DNA from: Candidatus Falkowiibacteriota bacterium
GTDB taxonomy: Bacteria; Patescibacteriota; Patescibacteriia; Patescibacteriales; UBA12465
NCBI GenBank assembly: GCA_903839955.1
Contig: CAIMEI010000131.1
Location: 1 to 9,209 of the forward strand
Reading direction: 5' to 3'
Length of the DNA stretch: 9,209 bases
The position numbers were made by a program, and so were the translations under genes. This document shows, one piece after another, positions 1-6,610 of this stretch. Numbering within the stretch: the stretch's first letter is position 1; every line of letters begins with the position of its first letter. The notes below the pieces were generated by a model that was not told the origin of the DNA, did not search any database, and saw only the letters and a list, made by a program, of their open reading frames with translations.

Positions 1-114
1 CAATTACCCAGGCTTGTTTCTTTGGATAAAGAAGAAATGCTTTCCAATGTGAGTCGGATTCAAGCCTTTATTTATTCAGCCGAAACCACTTTTTCCTGGA
101 CGGTTCTGAAATAG
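1..114 (+). CDS. 3' end of an unidentified gene (partial)
   Basis: Frame 1 is open from the window edge to a TAG at 112-114, giving the last 37 residues of a protein that ends in ETTFSWTVLK. I do not recognise the family from so short a tail. That it is coding is supported by the open frame running in from the edge and by the well-formed intrinsic terminator 14 bases after the stop. It shares the strand of infC but is separated from it by that terminator and by a promoter, so it belongs to a different transcription unit. Confidence 0.6.
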   Translation, partial: QLPRLVSLDKEEMLSNVSRIQAFIYSAETTFSWTVLK

Positions 115-128
115 ACCAAGAATCTCAT

Positions 129-170
129 AAAACCATCAATTTGTTTAACGGCAATTGATGGTTTTTTATT
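129..170 (+). terminator. Intrinsic terminator after the upstream partial gene
   Basis: A perfect 13-bp stem (AAAACCATCAATT at 129-141 with AATTGATGGTTTT at 153-165) closes an 11-base loop and runs into TTATT. It ends the upstream unit just before the infC promoter. The A-rich left foot means it may also work on the other strand. Confidence 0.9.
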
Positions 171-198
171 TGACTTTTTATATTATTATTGCTATAAA
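170..198 (+). promoter_or_regulatory. Promoter of the infC operon, extended -10
   Basis: TTGACT (170-175) and TATAAA (193-198) are separated by 17 bases, and TG at 190-191 makes an extended -10. Transcription would start near 205, leaving a leader of only about 25-40 bases. That is too short to hold a long L20-responsive leader such as the one known from Bacillus. Confidence 0.75.
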
Positions 199-217
199 TA
201 ACTCAAAGAGCTAATTT

Positions 218-233
218 AAGGGCTCAATTTATT
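218..233 (+). promoter_or_regulatory. SD-like AAGGG placed for a possible AUU start of infC
   Basis: AAGGG at 218-222 lies 8 bases before an in-frame ATT at 231-233 but 20 bases before the ATG at 243. The spacing suits initiation at ATT, which would add four residues (MVFT) to IF-3. AUU starts on infC are known in Escherichia coli and underlie IF-3 autoregulation. The SD match is weak (AAGG), so this is suggestive only. Confidence 0.4.
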
Positions 234-242
234 GTTTTCACC

Positions 243-800
243 ATGCGTATTAAATGGCGTAAAGCCCAGCCGGTCAAACCGACCATCATCTTCCGAAGCA
301 ATGCTCAAATCCGCGTGCCGGAGGTCTCTTTGATTAACGAAGAAGGGGAAAATATCGGCACCATTGAAACCGCCAAAGCCCTGCAAATGGCCGAAGAGGC
401 GGGCATGGACTTGGTTGAAGTCAACCCCAAAGCCAATCCGCCAGTGGTCAAAATCATGGATTTTGGCCAGTTTAAGTACGAACGGGAGAAAAAAGCCCAC
501 AAACAGAAACTTCAGCAGAAGAAGGTGGAAACCAAAAACATCCGCCTTTCGGTCCGAATCAGTGAACATGATTTTGAGTTCCGTCTGGATCAAGCGGCCA
601 AATTTTTGGCTAAAGATAACAAATTAAAGATCGAAATCATGATGCGCGGCCGCGAAAAGCAGTATCCGCAGAAGGCCGTGGAATCGATCACTCGTTTCAT
701 TGAAGCGCTCAAGGCGCGCGAGGAGCTGAATATTGAAGTAGAACAGGCCTTGACAAGACAGGAAGGAAGATTTAACATTATATTGTTCCATAAGAAGTAA
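243..800 (+). CDS. infC: Translation initiation factor IF-3
   Basis: IF-3 binds the 30S subunit, keeps it apart from 50S, and checks start codon and initiator tRNA. The 185-residue length is normal. The N-domain begins at about residue 19 (NAQIRVPEVSLI) and contains DLVEVNP and the family signature KIMDFGQFKYE (about residues 76-86). A lysine-rich linker helix follows. The C-domain starts near residue 97 and includes HDFEFRLDQAAKFL, the RGRE motif and a closing EGRFNIILF. The annotated start is the ATG at 243; an ATT at 231 in the same frame fits the only SD-like sequence better and may be the true start. It is the first gene of infC-rpmI-rplT, an order conserved across bacteria, transcribed from the promoter at 170-198. 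Identity is secure; only the start is open. Confidence 0.97.
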   Translation: MRIKWRKAQPVKPTIIFRSNAQIRVPEVSLINEEGENIGTIETAKALQMAEEAGMDLVEVNPKANPPVVKIMDFGQFKYEREKKAHKQKLQQKKVETKNIRLSVRISEHDFEFRLDQAAKFLAKDNKLKIEIMMRGREKQYPQKAVESITRFIEALKAREELNIEVEQALTRQEGRFNIILFHKK

Positions 801-808
801 ACTATCAA

Positions 809-841
809 GATAATCAGGTGGTTACTGCCTGTTTTTTTATC
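809..841 (+). terminator. Hairpin plus T7 between infC and rpmI (possible attenuator)
   Basis: CAGGTGG (815-821) pairs with CTGCCTG (825-831), using two G-U pairs and a 3-base loop, and is followed by seven T (832-838). An outer helix GATAA (809-813) with TTATC (837-841) could form around it, pulling the T-tract into structure. This could be a partial terminator that lowers rpmI-rplT relative to infC, or an RNA site for L20, which represses translation from this same junction in E. coli. The structure is read from sequence; the role is inferred. Confidence 0.5.
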
Positions 842-855
842 GTAAACTAGAAAAT

Positions 856-1053
856 ATGCCTAAGATCAAAACCCACAAGGCGACCGTCAAGCGCTTCAAA
901 AAAACTGGCAGTGGCAAATTAGCCCAGAGAAAGTGCGGCCAAGACCACTTTAATGCTCGTGAAACCGGCAAAACCAAGCGCATCAAACGCTCCGACATTT
1001 TGACGACCAAAACTTTGGAGAAGACCATCAAGCAGTTAACTCCCTATAATTAA
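856..1053 (+). CDS. rpmI: 50S ribosomal protein L35 (bL35)
   Basis: This small basic protein of the large subunit has the usual length (65 residues). The N-terminus PKIKTHKATVKRFKKTGSGK is the characteristic L35 signature, followed by a second basic stretch (KTKRIKRSD) near residues 50-57. The ATG at 856 has no Shine-Dalgarno sequence; the upstream region is A-rich. It lies between infC and rplT in the classic order, 55 bases after infC (a gap holding a hairpin and T-tract) and 19 bases before rplT. Confidence 0.96.
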   Translation: MPKIKTHKATVKRFKKTGSGKLAQRKCGQDHFNARETGKTKRIKRSDILTTKTLEKTIKQLTPYN

Positions 1054-1072
1054 TTTAGTTTTTATTTAGAAT

Positions 1073-1420
1073 ATGCCTAGAGTAAAACGGGGTACTTCCC
1101 ATGTTAAAAAAAGACGCAAACTTCATGCCGCGACCAAAGGTTTTAAATGGGGCCGCAAAAATTTAATTAAGGTCGCCAAAACCGCCCGCACCAAAGCCGG
1201 CGCGCACGCCTACGCTGACCGCCGCAAGAAAAAAACCGTGAATCGCGCTTTGTGGCAGATCAAAATCGGCGCTTTTGTCCGCGAGCATGGCCTTTCTTAT
1301 TCCAAATTCATCGCCGCTTTGAAAGCCGAAAACATCGCCTTGGATCGCAAAGTCATGGCTGATTTGGCCGTGAACAACAAAACTGTTTTGGCAAAAGTTG
1401 TTGAACGGGTGAAGAAATAA
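1073..1420 (+). CDS. rplT: 50S ribosomal protein L20 (bL20)
   Basis: L20 binds 23S rRNA early in assembly of the 50S subunit and, in model bacteria, represses its own operon. The 115-residue length is typical. The basic N-terminal helix (PRVKRGTSHVKKRRK) is followed by KGFKWGRKN and the conserved YADRRKKK near residues 51-58. The globular RNA-binding domain has HGLSYSKFI and LDRKVMADLAV. No SD precedes the ATG. It is co-directional with rpmI, and secG starts 11 bases after its stop, so secG is almost certainly in the same transcript. Confidence 0.97.
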   Translation: MPRVKRGTSHVKKRRKLHAATKGFKWGRKNLIKVAKTARTKAGAHAYADRRKKKTVNRALWQIKIGAFVREHGLSYSKFIAALKAENIALDRKVMADLAVNNKTVLAKVVERVKK

Positions 1421-1431
1421 TCAACATTCAT

Positions 1432-1650
1432 ATGACGTTCTGGCTTAAAATTGCGCAAATCGTAATTTCAATTCTACTTATCATTGTTATTCTTCTGCAG
1501 AGCCGCGGTTCCGGTTTAGGCAGCGCTTTTGGCGGCAGCTCAGCAGTTTATCTTACTAAGCGCGGAGCGGAGAAAAAGCTTTTCTATGCCACCATCGTTT
1601 TCGCCGCCCTTTTCTTCCTCGTTTCTCTCGCCAGCGTTATTTTAAAATAA
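1432..1650 (+). CDS. secG: Preprotein translocase subunit SecG
   Basis: SecG is the small subunit of the SecYEG channel and assists SecA-driven export. The 72-residue protein shows the family pattern: a first membrane helix (about residues 4-22), the motif LLQSRGSGLGSAFGG (about 22-36) with the Gly/Ser-rich loop, an AVYLTKRGAEK segment, and a second membrane helix (about 51-70). It follows rplT by 11 bases and is the last gene before a terminator that overlaps its final codons. Coupling secG to a ribosomal protein operon would tie export capacity to growth, which is an inference. Confidence 0.93.
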   Translation: MTFWLKIAQIVISILLIIVILLQSRGSGLGSAFGGSSAVYLTKRGAEKKLFYATIVFAALFFLVSLASVILK

Positions 1651-1663
1651 CGCTTGGTTTTTT
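1631..1663 (+). terminator. Palindromic terminator overlapping the 3' end of secG
   Basis: AGCGTTATTTT (1633-1643) and AAAATAACGCT (1644-1654) form a perfect 22-base palindrome, extended by flanking CC/GG with one bulge and followed by T6 (1658-1663). The left arm and part of the right arm code for the last residues of secG and its stop. In RNA a few central A-U pairs must open to make a loop. Only 20 bases remain before the next ATG, with no good promoter there, so some readthrough into the next gene is likely. Confidence 0.75.
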
Positions 1664-1683
1664 ATCTTGCTTCTCGCAACCCG

Positions 1684-3657
1684 ATGAAACTTACGAAAAA
1701 TAATTTTTTTCGCGCTGCCCGGAAGACCCAAAAGGCCATTTCCGGATTTTTTGTGAAGTTAAAATATTTAGGACGCCGGAAGAAAAAAGAAGCGGAATTG
1801 AATCATCTGGATTTAAATCGGGAGTTAGTTTACTCATTGTCCACCAAAAAACTGCCCAACGCTGAACAGCTTAAGCATCTCGGTAAATTTCTCACCAACA
1901 AAGAAAAAAAGATTGTGAGAATTTGCGCCCTGATTTTAGCGGCCAATCTTTTATTCTTGGGAATCGTTTTTTTTAACAAGCACGTGGTCAGCGTTCCCTT
2001 AGCTGGCGGCAGTTACATCGAAGGAGTGGTTGGTTCGCCCAAATATGTTAACCCGCTCTATTCCAGCAATCACGACGTGGACGCCGATATCACTTCTTTG
2101 GTTTTTTCTTCACTATTCAAGTATGACCAAAATGGCATATTAGCTGGCGATCTGGCCGATTCCTGGAGTAAAAGCACCGACGGCCGGGAGTATACCATCA
2201 ATTTGAAAAAAAATGTCACTTGGCATAACGGCGAAAAGCTTAACGCCGATGACGTAGTATTCACGGTTCAAGCCATCAAAGATCCGCGCTTTCGTTCTCC
2301 TCTGCGCGGCTATTTTTCTGGCGTGGAGATTGAAAAAGTGGACGACTACACGGTCAAGTTTCGTCTCGGCCAGCCCTTCGCTCCATTTTTGAGTTTATTA
2401 AACTTTGGTATTTTACCGAAAAATATTTGGCAGGCCGTATCACCGGAAGCTGCCACTTTGGCGGAGTTAAATTTAAAACCGATCGGTTCCGGCCCTTATA
2501 AATTCAAGTCGTTGACTAAAGATCAGGACGGAAATATCAAAGACTATGTTTTAGAGGCCAATAAAGACTATTACGGCCAAAAACCTTTGGTGGCGGAAAT
2601 ATCCTTTAATTTTTATCCAGACGTCATCACTTTGAGCAAAGCCTTGAACGATAATTCCGTGGACGGCGTTTCCTATCTGCCAATTAGTGCGCGCAAAGAT
2701 TTATTTGCCAAAAGCTCTTTGTCTTTCCACTATCTTAATCAGCCGCAGCTGGAAGCAATTTTTTTCAATCAGAAAAATAATGAATTTTTGGCTGACAAAA
2801 ATATTCGCCAGGCTCTGGATGAAGCGATTGATCGCCAGGCCATTATCCAGGATGTTTTTAATGGCCAGGCCCGCGAGGCGCGCGGCCCAATTCTTTCTGA
2901 TAGCCCCGCTTTCGATAGCGACTTGAAGGCGGTAAATTTTTCCGCAGCGCAGGCAGCGCAAGCCCTGGCTGACGCTGGTTTTGTGAAAGTCGTTGTGACT
3001 GATGAAGACCTAAAAGATCCGACCAAAGAAATTATCGCCGGCGTGCCGGCGAGTGATTTTACTGAAAAAGCGAACGACGCCGGCGTGGACGCGCCCGGCA
3101 CTTGGTTAGTCAAAAAAGGCACCAAAAAAGATCCGGATAATAAATTTTTGGTGATTGCTTTGACCTACCCAGACTCAGCTGACAACGCTTTAGTCGCTGG
3201 TGAGATCCAGGCCTATTGGCAGGCAATCGGTGTGAAAACTTCCCTCAATCCCCTGCCTTCTTCGCAGATTATTTCGGAGGTAGCGGTAGAAAAGAATTTC
3301 GAAGCTTTGCTTTTCGGGGAAAACATCGGCGCTGATCCGGATGTTTATGCTTTTTGGGACTCCTCTCAAATTTCCGAAGGCCTGAACATTGCGAGCTACA
3401 ACAATCCGGATGCCGACAAGCTTTTGGAGGCGGCTCGCGTATCAACTGACAACGAGGATCGTTTCGGAAAATATCGTCAGTTTCAGAAATTGGTGACCGA
3501 TGACGAAGGGGCAATCTTCCTCTTCTCTCCGAACTATCTGTATCTCCAAGTCAAAAAACTGCAAGGTTTTAGCGGCACGGCCATCATTGAGCCGAGCGAT
3601 CGCTTCTCTTCTGTTTCAAATTGGTATTTGCGCGTCAGTCATCATTTTGTCTGGTAA
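1684..3657 (+). CDS. Membrane-anchored family 5 solute-binding protein (peptide type)
   Basis: This is an extracellular solute-binding protein of the SBP_bac_5 (OppA/DppA-like) superfamily, 657 residues from the ATG at 1684. Family features are SYIEGVVGSPKYVNPLY at the start of the fold, the signature region LADSWSKSTDGREYTINLK then WHNGEKLNADDVVFT, GSGPYKF in the middle, NIRQALDEAIDRQAI, and C-terminal PDVYAFWDSSQ with YNNPDADKLLEAA. It lacks a lipobox. A strongly basic stretch of about 79 residues precedes one membrane helix (about 80-96), so the N-terminus should be cytoplasmic and the binding domain outside. No permease or ATPase gene is nearby, so the partner is unknown. A TTG at 1654 would extend the frame but lies in the secG terminator, so I prefer the ATG. 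RNase J follows after 52 bases with no terminator, so the two may share a transcript. Confidence 0.9.
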   Translation: MKLTKNNFFRAARKTQKAISGFFVKLKYLGRRKKKEAELNHLDLNRELVYSLSTKKLPNAEQLKHLGKFLTNKEKKIVRICALILAANLLFLGIVFFNKHVVSVPLAGGSYIEGVVGSPKYVNPLYSSNHDVDADITSLVFSSLFKYDQNGILAGDLADSWSKSTDGREYTINLKKNVTWHNGEKLNADDVVFTVQAIKDPRFRSPLRGYFSGVEIEKVDDYTVKFRLGQPFAPFLSLLNFGILPKNIWQAVSPEAATLAELNLKPIGSGPYKFKSLTKDQDGNIKDYVLEANKDYYGQKPLVAEISFNFYPDVITLSKALNDNSVDGVSYLPISARKDLFAKSSLSFHYLNQPQLEAIFFNQKNNEFLADKNIRQALDEAIDRQAIIQDVFNGQAREARGPILSDSPAFDSDLKAVNFSAAQAAQALADAGFVKVVVTDEDLKDPTKEIIAGVPASDFTEKANDAGVDAPGTWLVKKGTKKDPDNKFLVIALTYPDSADNALVAGEIQAYWQAIGVKTSLNPLPSSQIISEVAVEKNFEALLFGENIGADPDVYAFWDSSQISEGLNIASYNNPDADKLLEAARVSTDNEDRFGKYRQFQKLVTDDEGAIFLFSPNYLYLQVKKLQGFSGTAIIEPSDRFSSVSNWYLRVSHHFVW

Positions 3658-3709
3658 AGCGCTTCTGCCTTCTCATACTTATTAATCTCTTATTAACTCA
3701 CACTCGTTT

Positions 3710-5629
3710 ATGACTAGTTTTAACTCCGGCCAAAAGCCGGCCAGTGATTTGGTGTTTTCACCAGCTACCGGCCAGCCGAAAGCCACCAACTCACAAAATG
3801 GCGGTTTCAACCGCCGCCGGCCAGCCATCCGCAGTTTTCACGCGGAAGGCCCCAAAGAACAAAAAGATGCGAACACCGAACGGCAGCAGCCGCCGCGTGT
3901 GCGCGCCATTGCCCGCAATAATCCTCGTCCAGTATTTTCACATGAAAGCAAGGAAGGAAAATTGCGCATCATGGCCCTCGGGGGTCTGGAAGAAGTCGGC
4001 CGCAACATGACCGTGATTGAATTCAACAAAGAAATCATCATCATCGACATGGGCCTAATGTTTCCCGACGAAGACATGCCGGGCATCGACTACATCATCC
4101 CCAACGTTTCTTATCTCCAAGACAAAAAAGATTGGATCAAGGGCGTTATCATTACTCACGGCCACTATGATCACATCGGCGGCATTCCGCACATCATGGG
4201 GGAAATTGGCAATCCGCCAATGTTCATGGGCAAATTAACGGCCGGTCTAGTGCGCAAGCGCCATTTGGAATATAAAAGCGCGCCGGTTTTGAAAATCAAA
4301 GAAATTGATGACCACATCACCATCAAGCTCGGCGCTTCGTTTAATTTAGAATTTTTGCGCGTTAATCACTCCATTCCCGATTGTTTCGCGGTAATCATTC
4401 ACACGCCAGTCGGCACCGTGATCCACACCGGCGATTTTAAGATTGATTTTTCTCCCGTCAATGACAAGCCGGCGGATTTGAATCGCATCGCTCAGATCGG
4501 CTCCAAAGGCGTTCTGATGCTCATGGCTGACTCCACCGACGCCACTCATCCGGGTTACCAGATTTCCGAATCGGCGATCGGCGATGAAATGGGAAAACTA
4601 TTTGAGAAAATCGACGGTCGCATCATTATCGGCACCTTTGCTTCCCAGCTTTCTCGTATTCAAAAGATTTTTGATTTAGCCACGCGCTATGGCCGCCGAG
4701 TTAATCTTCAAGGACGCGGAATTATGAGCAATGTGGAAGTCGCCCACCAAATCGGCTACCTCAAATTCGATCCGCGCGTTTTGGTGGAAGACAAAGACTT
4801 GCCCCGCTTGCCCGACAATAAAGTTATCATCATTGGTACCGGCGCTCAGGGCGAAAGCAATGCTTTCTTGTATCGCTTGGTGCGCGGTGAACACCGCAGT
4901 TTGTCCTTGAAGCACGGCGACACGGTTTTGTTCTCTTCTTCGGTCATTCCCGGAAACGAACGCACCATTCAAAACTTAATGGATATTGTCGTGCGCCAGG
5001 GAGCGAGAATCATTAACTATAAAATGTTAGATATCCACGCCGGCGGACACGCTAAGCAGGAAGACTTGAAGTTGATGATGCGTCTAGTGAAGCCAGAATA
5101 TTATATGCCGATTGAAGCCAACCACTATATGTTGCGCGCTAATGCTGATTTAGCGGAACAGGTCGGCATCCCGAAAGAAAAGATTTTCGTAGCCGATAAT
5201 GGCCAGGTGGTGGAATTCCACCGCAGCGCCAAAGGTGTCACCGGCAGTTTAACCAAGGAAAAAGTGCCGACTGAACACGTCATGGTCGACGGTTTGGGCG
5301 TCGGTGATGTTTCCGAAATCGTTTTGCGCGACCGCCGCATGATGTCGGAAGACGGGATGATTGTGGTAATTGCCACCATCGATTCCGACACTGGTGATAT
5401 TATCGGTAATCCCGATTTGATTTCCCGCGGCTTCGTTCATATGAAAGAAAATCGCGACCTGATTGAAAAGACGCGTATGAAAGTGAAGAATATCGTGAAA
5501 GAGCAGGACAAAAAAATTCCTGCCGATGATGATTATTTGAAGAATAAAATCCGCAATGAAATCGGCCAATTCCTCTTCAATCAAACCAAGCGTCGCCCAA
5601 TGGTTTTGCCGGTCATCATCAAGGTCTAG
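3710..5629 (+). CDS. rnj: Ribonuclease J
   Basis: RNase J is a metallo-beta-lactamase/beta-CASP nuclease with 5'-3' exonuclease and endonuclease activity in mRNA turnover and rRNA maturation. The 639-residue protein has a low-complexity N-terminal extension of about 84 residues rich in Q, N, P and R, then a lactamase core starting LRIMALGGLEEVGRNM. Motif 2 is H150-G-H152-Y-D154-H155, motif 3 is H220 in NHSIPD, and motif 4 is D242 in HTGDFK. Beta-CASP features are DSTDATHPGY, GTFASQLSRIQ, GTGAQGE, SSSVIPGNE and the motif B histidine H447 in AGGHA. The residue aligning with Bacillus RNase J1 motif C histidine (PIHGEYRM) is E469 in PIEANHYM. The C-terminal domain ends TKRRPMVLPVIIKV, matching the family end. 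There is no SD at the ATG and no clear terminator after the stop. Confidence 0.95.
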   Translation: MTSFNSGQKPASDLVFSPATGQPKATNSQNGGFNRRRPAIRSFHAEGPKEQKDANTERQQPPRVRAIARNNPRPVFSHESKEGKLRIMALGGLEEVGRNMTVIEFNKEIIIIDMGLMFPDEDMPGIDYIIPNVSYLQDKKDWIKGVIITHGHYDHIGGIPHIMGEIGNPPMFMGKLTAGLVRKRHLEYKSAPVLKIKEIDDHITIKLGASFNLEFLRVNHSIPDCFAVIIHTPVGTVIHTGDFKIDFSPVNDKPADLNRIAQIGSKGVLMLMADSTDATHPGYQISESAIGDEMGKLFEKIDGRIIIGTFASQLSRIQKIFDLATRYGRRVNLQGRGIMSNVEVAHQIGYLKFDPRVLVEDKDLPRLPDNKVIIIGTGAQGESNAFLYRLVRGEHRSLSLKHGDTVLFSSSVIPGNERTIQNLMDIVVRQGARIINYKMLDIHAGGHAKQEDLKLMMRLVKPEYYMPIEANHYMLRANADLAEQVGIPKEKIFVADNGQVVEFHRSAKGVTGSLTKEKVPTEHVMVDGLGVGDVSEIVLRDRRMMSEDGMIVVIATIDSDTGDIIGNPDLISRGFVHMKENRDLIEKTRMKVKNIVKEQDKKIPADDDYLKNKIRNEIGQFLFNQTKRRPMVLPVIIKV

Positions 5630-5651
5630 TCCTCAGGACACATTTTACCTC

Positions 5652-5681
5652 TTGACGTCAAATGGTGTTTCGTGATATAAT
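5652..5681 (+). promoter_or_regulatory. Strong promoter with extended -10 for the 5728 gene
   Basis: TTGACG (5652-5657) and a perfect TATAAT (5676-5681) are 18 bases apart, with TG at 5673-5674 completing an extended -10. The -35 lies within a 10-base palindrome TTGACGTCAA (5652-5661), which could be chance or an operator. Transcription should begin near 5688, giving a leader of about 40 bases with no SD. Confidence 0.85.
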
Positions 5682-5727
5682 TAACCCAAGACAAAAAGTT
5701 CGGTTGTAATAATTAAACTAAAAACCT

Positions 5728-6465
5728 ATGAGTAAAGTAGAGTCTTTGGGAAGCGCAGACAAAGTAAAAGTCTCGCCGGCAGAAACCGAAATTAGCAACG
5801 ACCTCACTCACGAGTTGGCCCTGAAGGCGCAGCTGGATGAAAAAAATGTTCAAGAAATCGAAGAAAACACCGAAGAGCAAACCAAGCTTCTGCGAGAAGA
5901 ATTGCATAATTTGCACATCAAGGTAGAAGGCGAAGAATCGGAAGACCAGGCGGCCAAGGAGAAATTTTTGGAATTCAAAACCAACCTCAAGTCTTTGTCA
6001 GAAAAATTTGCCAATCCGGAAGAGCTGAAAATGGCCAAATTCTCTTTAGCGATGTTTGAAGATTTGCGTGATTTGTCCGACCAGCTCTTGGCCAGTAAAA
6101 TTAGCAGCTCCGCACGGGAAGGAATCCAAAAAATTGTCCGGGCGTTGGGCGTGGCCGAGGAAGGCTTGATCGAGGAAGGAAAGAAAGTCATGCCCGTTCT
6201 TAATTTGGCGCAAGCGGAAAATATCTACGGCTCCTATATAACTGATAAAATAAAGCAAAACTATTGTGAAGCCAACGAAATTGGCAAAATGAAGCAGCTT
6301 TTCCAGGGCGGCCGCCTAAAAGACGAAGCCTTGAGAAGCTACATCAAAGGTTTATCAGATTCTCGGGTTGACGACCTTGGCGAGCCCCTGGATGAAACGG
6401 AAATTGATAAAATTATGGCCGGAAAACAAATCGCTGAGAGTAGAATCGGCAGCGGTGCCATATAA
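5728..6465 (+). CDS. Unknown acidic alpha-helical protein
   Basis: I do not recognise this 245-residue protein. It has no signal peptide and no membrane segment, so it is probably cytoplasmic. Composition is rich in E, K, L, D and A with few aromatics and a single Cys (about residue 179). Residues about 28-80 (LTHELALKAQLDEK onward) have the heptad-like, charged look of a coiled coil. The middle (about 85-150) looks like packed helices, and the C-terminal third contains LFQGGRLKDEALRSYIKGLSDSR in fragments suggesting more helix. It has its own near-consensus promoter and a textbook terminator, so it is a monocistronic gene that is probably well expressed. A scaffold or adaptor role is possible, but nothing in the sequence fixes a function. 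The ATG at 5728 is the first in frame after the promoter. Confidence 0.85.
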   Translation: MSKVESLGSADKVKVSPAETEISNDLTHELALKAQLDEKNVQEIEENTEEQTKLLREELHNLHIKVEGEESEDQAAKEKFLEFKTNLKSLSEKFANPEELKMAKFSLAMFEDLRDLSDQLLASKISSSAREGIQKIVRALGVAEEGLIEEGKKVMPVLNLAQAENIYGSYITDKIKQNYCEANEIGKMKQLFQGGRLKDEALRSYIKGLSDSRVDDLGEPLDETEIDKIMAGKQIAESRIGSGAI

Positions 6466-6492
6466 ATTTTATTTAAAATAAGATAAATTTTC

Positions 6493-6523
6493 AAAAACTC
6501 CCGAAAAGGGAGTTTTTGTTTTG
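6493..6523 (+). terminator. Intrinsic terminator of the 5728 gene
   Basis: AAAAACTCCC (6493-6502) pairs perfectly with GGGAGTTTTT (6508-6517) around a GAAAA loop and is followed by GTTTTG. It starts 27 bases after the stop codon at 6463-6465. Confidence 0.92.
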
Positions 6524-6537
6524 CTGTATCTAGTCCC

Positions 6538-6566
6538 TTGAAAATATATTTATTGCATGATAGTCT
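6538..6566 (+). promoter_or_regulatory. Probable promoter of the NlpC/P60-like gene
   Basis: TTGAAA (6538-6543) and TAGTCT (6561-6566) are 17 bases apart, with TG at 6558-6559. The -10 hexamer is poor apart from the key TA...T positions, but the extended TG and spacing match the other promoters here. Independent transcription is required because a strong terminator lies just upstream. Confidence 0.4.
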
Positions 6567-6610
6567 GGTAAGTCGTTTATTAATAAATTAATCATTAAAA
6601 TTTTGTAATC

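Noticed and set aside
1654..1683. TTG start extending the binding protein by ten residues
   Set aside because: The TTG lies inside the secG terminator hairpin, the added residues (MVFYLASRNP) resemble no family feature, and a normal ATG follows at 1684.
2769..3125. Open reading frame on the minus strand inside the binding protein gene
   Set aside because: It is antisense to a clear conserved gene, with no promoter or recognisable domain. The same applies to minus-strand frames at 216-593, 4676-4972 and 5249-5584.
3726..3826. Repeated CCGGCCAG-like units at the start of rnj
   Set aside because: They fall in coding sequence for a P/A/R-rich tail at irregular spacing and look like codon bias rather than a repeat element.
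5629..5640. Small hairpin GTCC-TCA-GGAC after RNase J
   Set aside because: Only four pairs and no T-tract, so it is not a convincing terminator.
5652..5661. TTGACGTCAA as a eukaryotic-type CRE or defined repressor site
   Set aside because: The palindrome overlaps a -35 box whose consensus explains half of it; no second copy was seen in the window.
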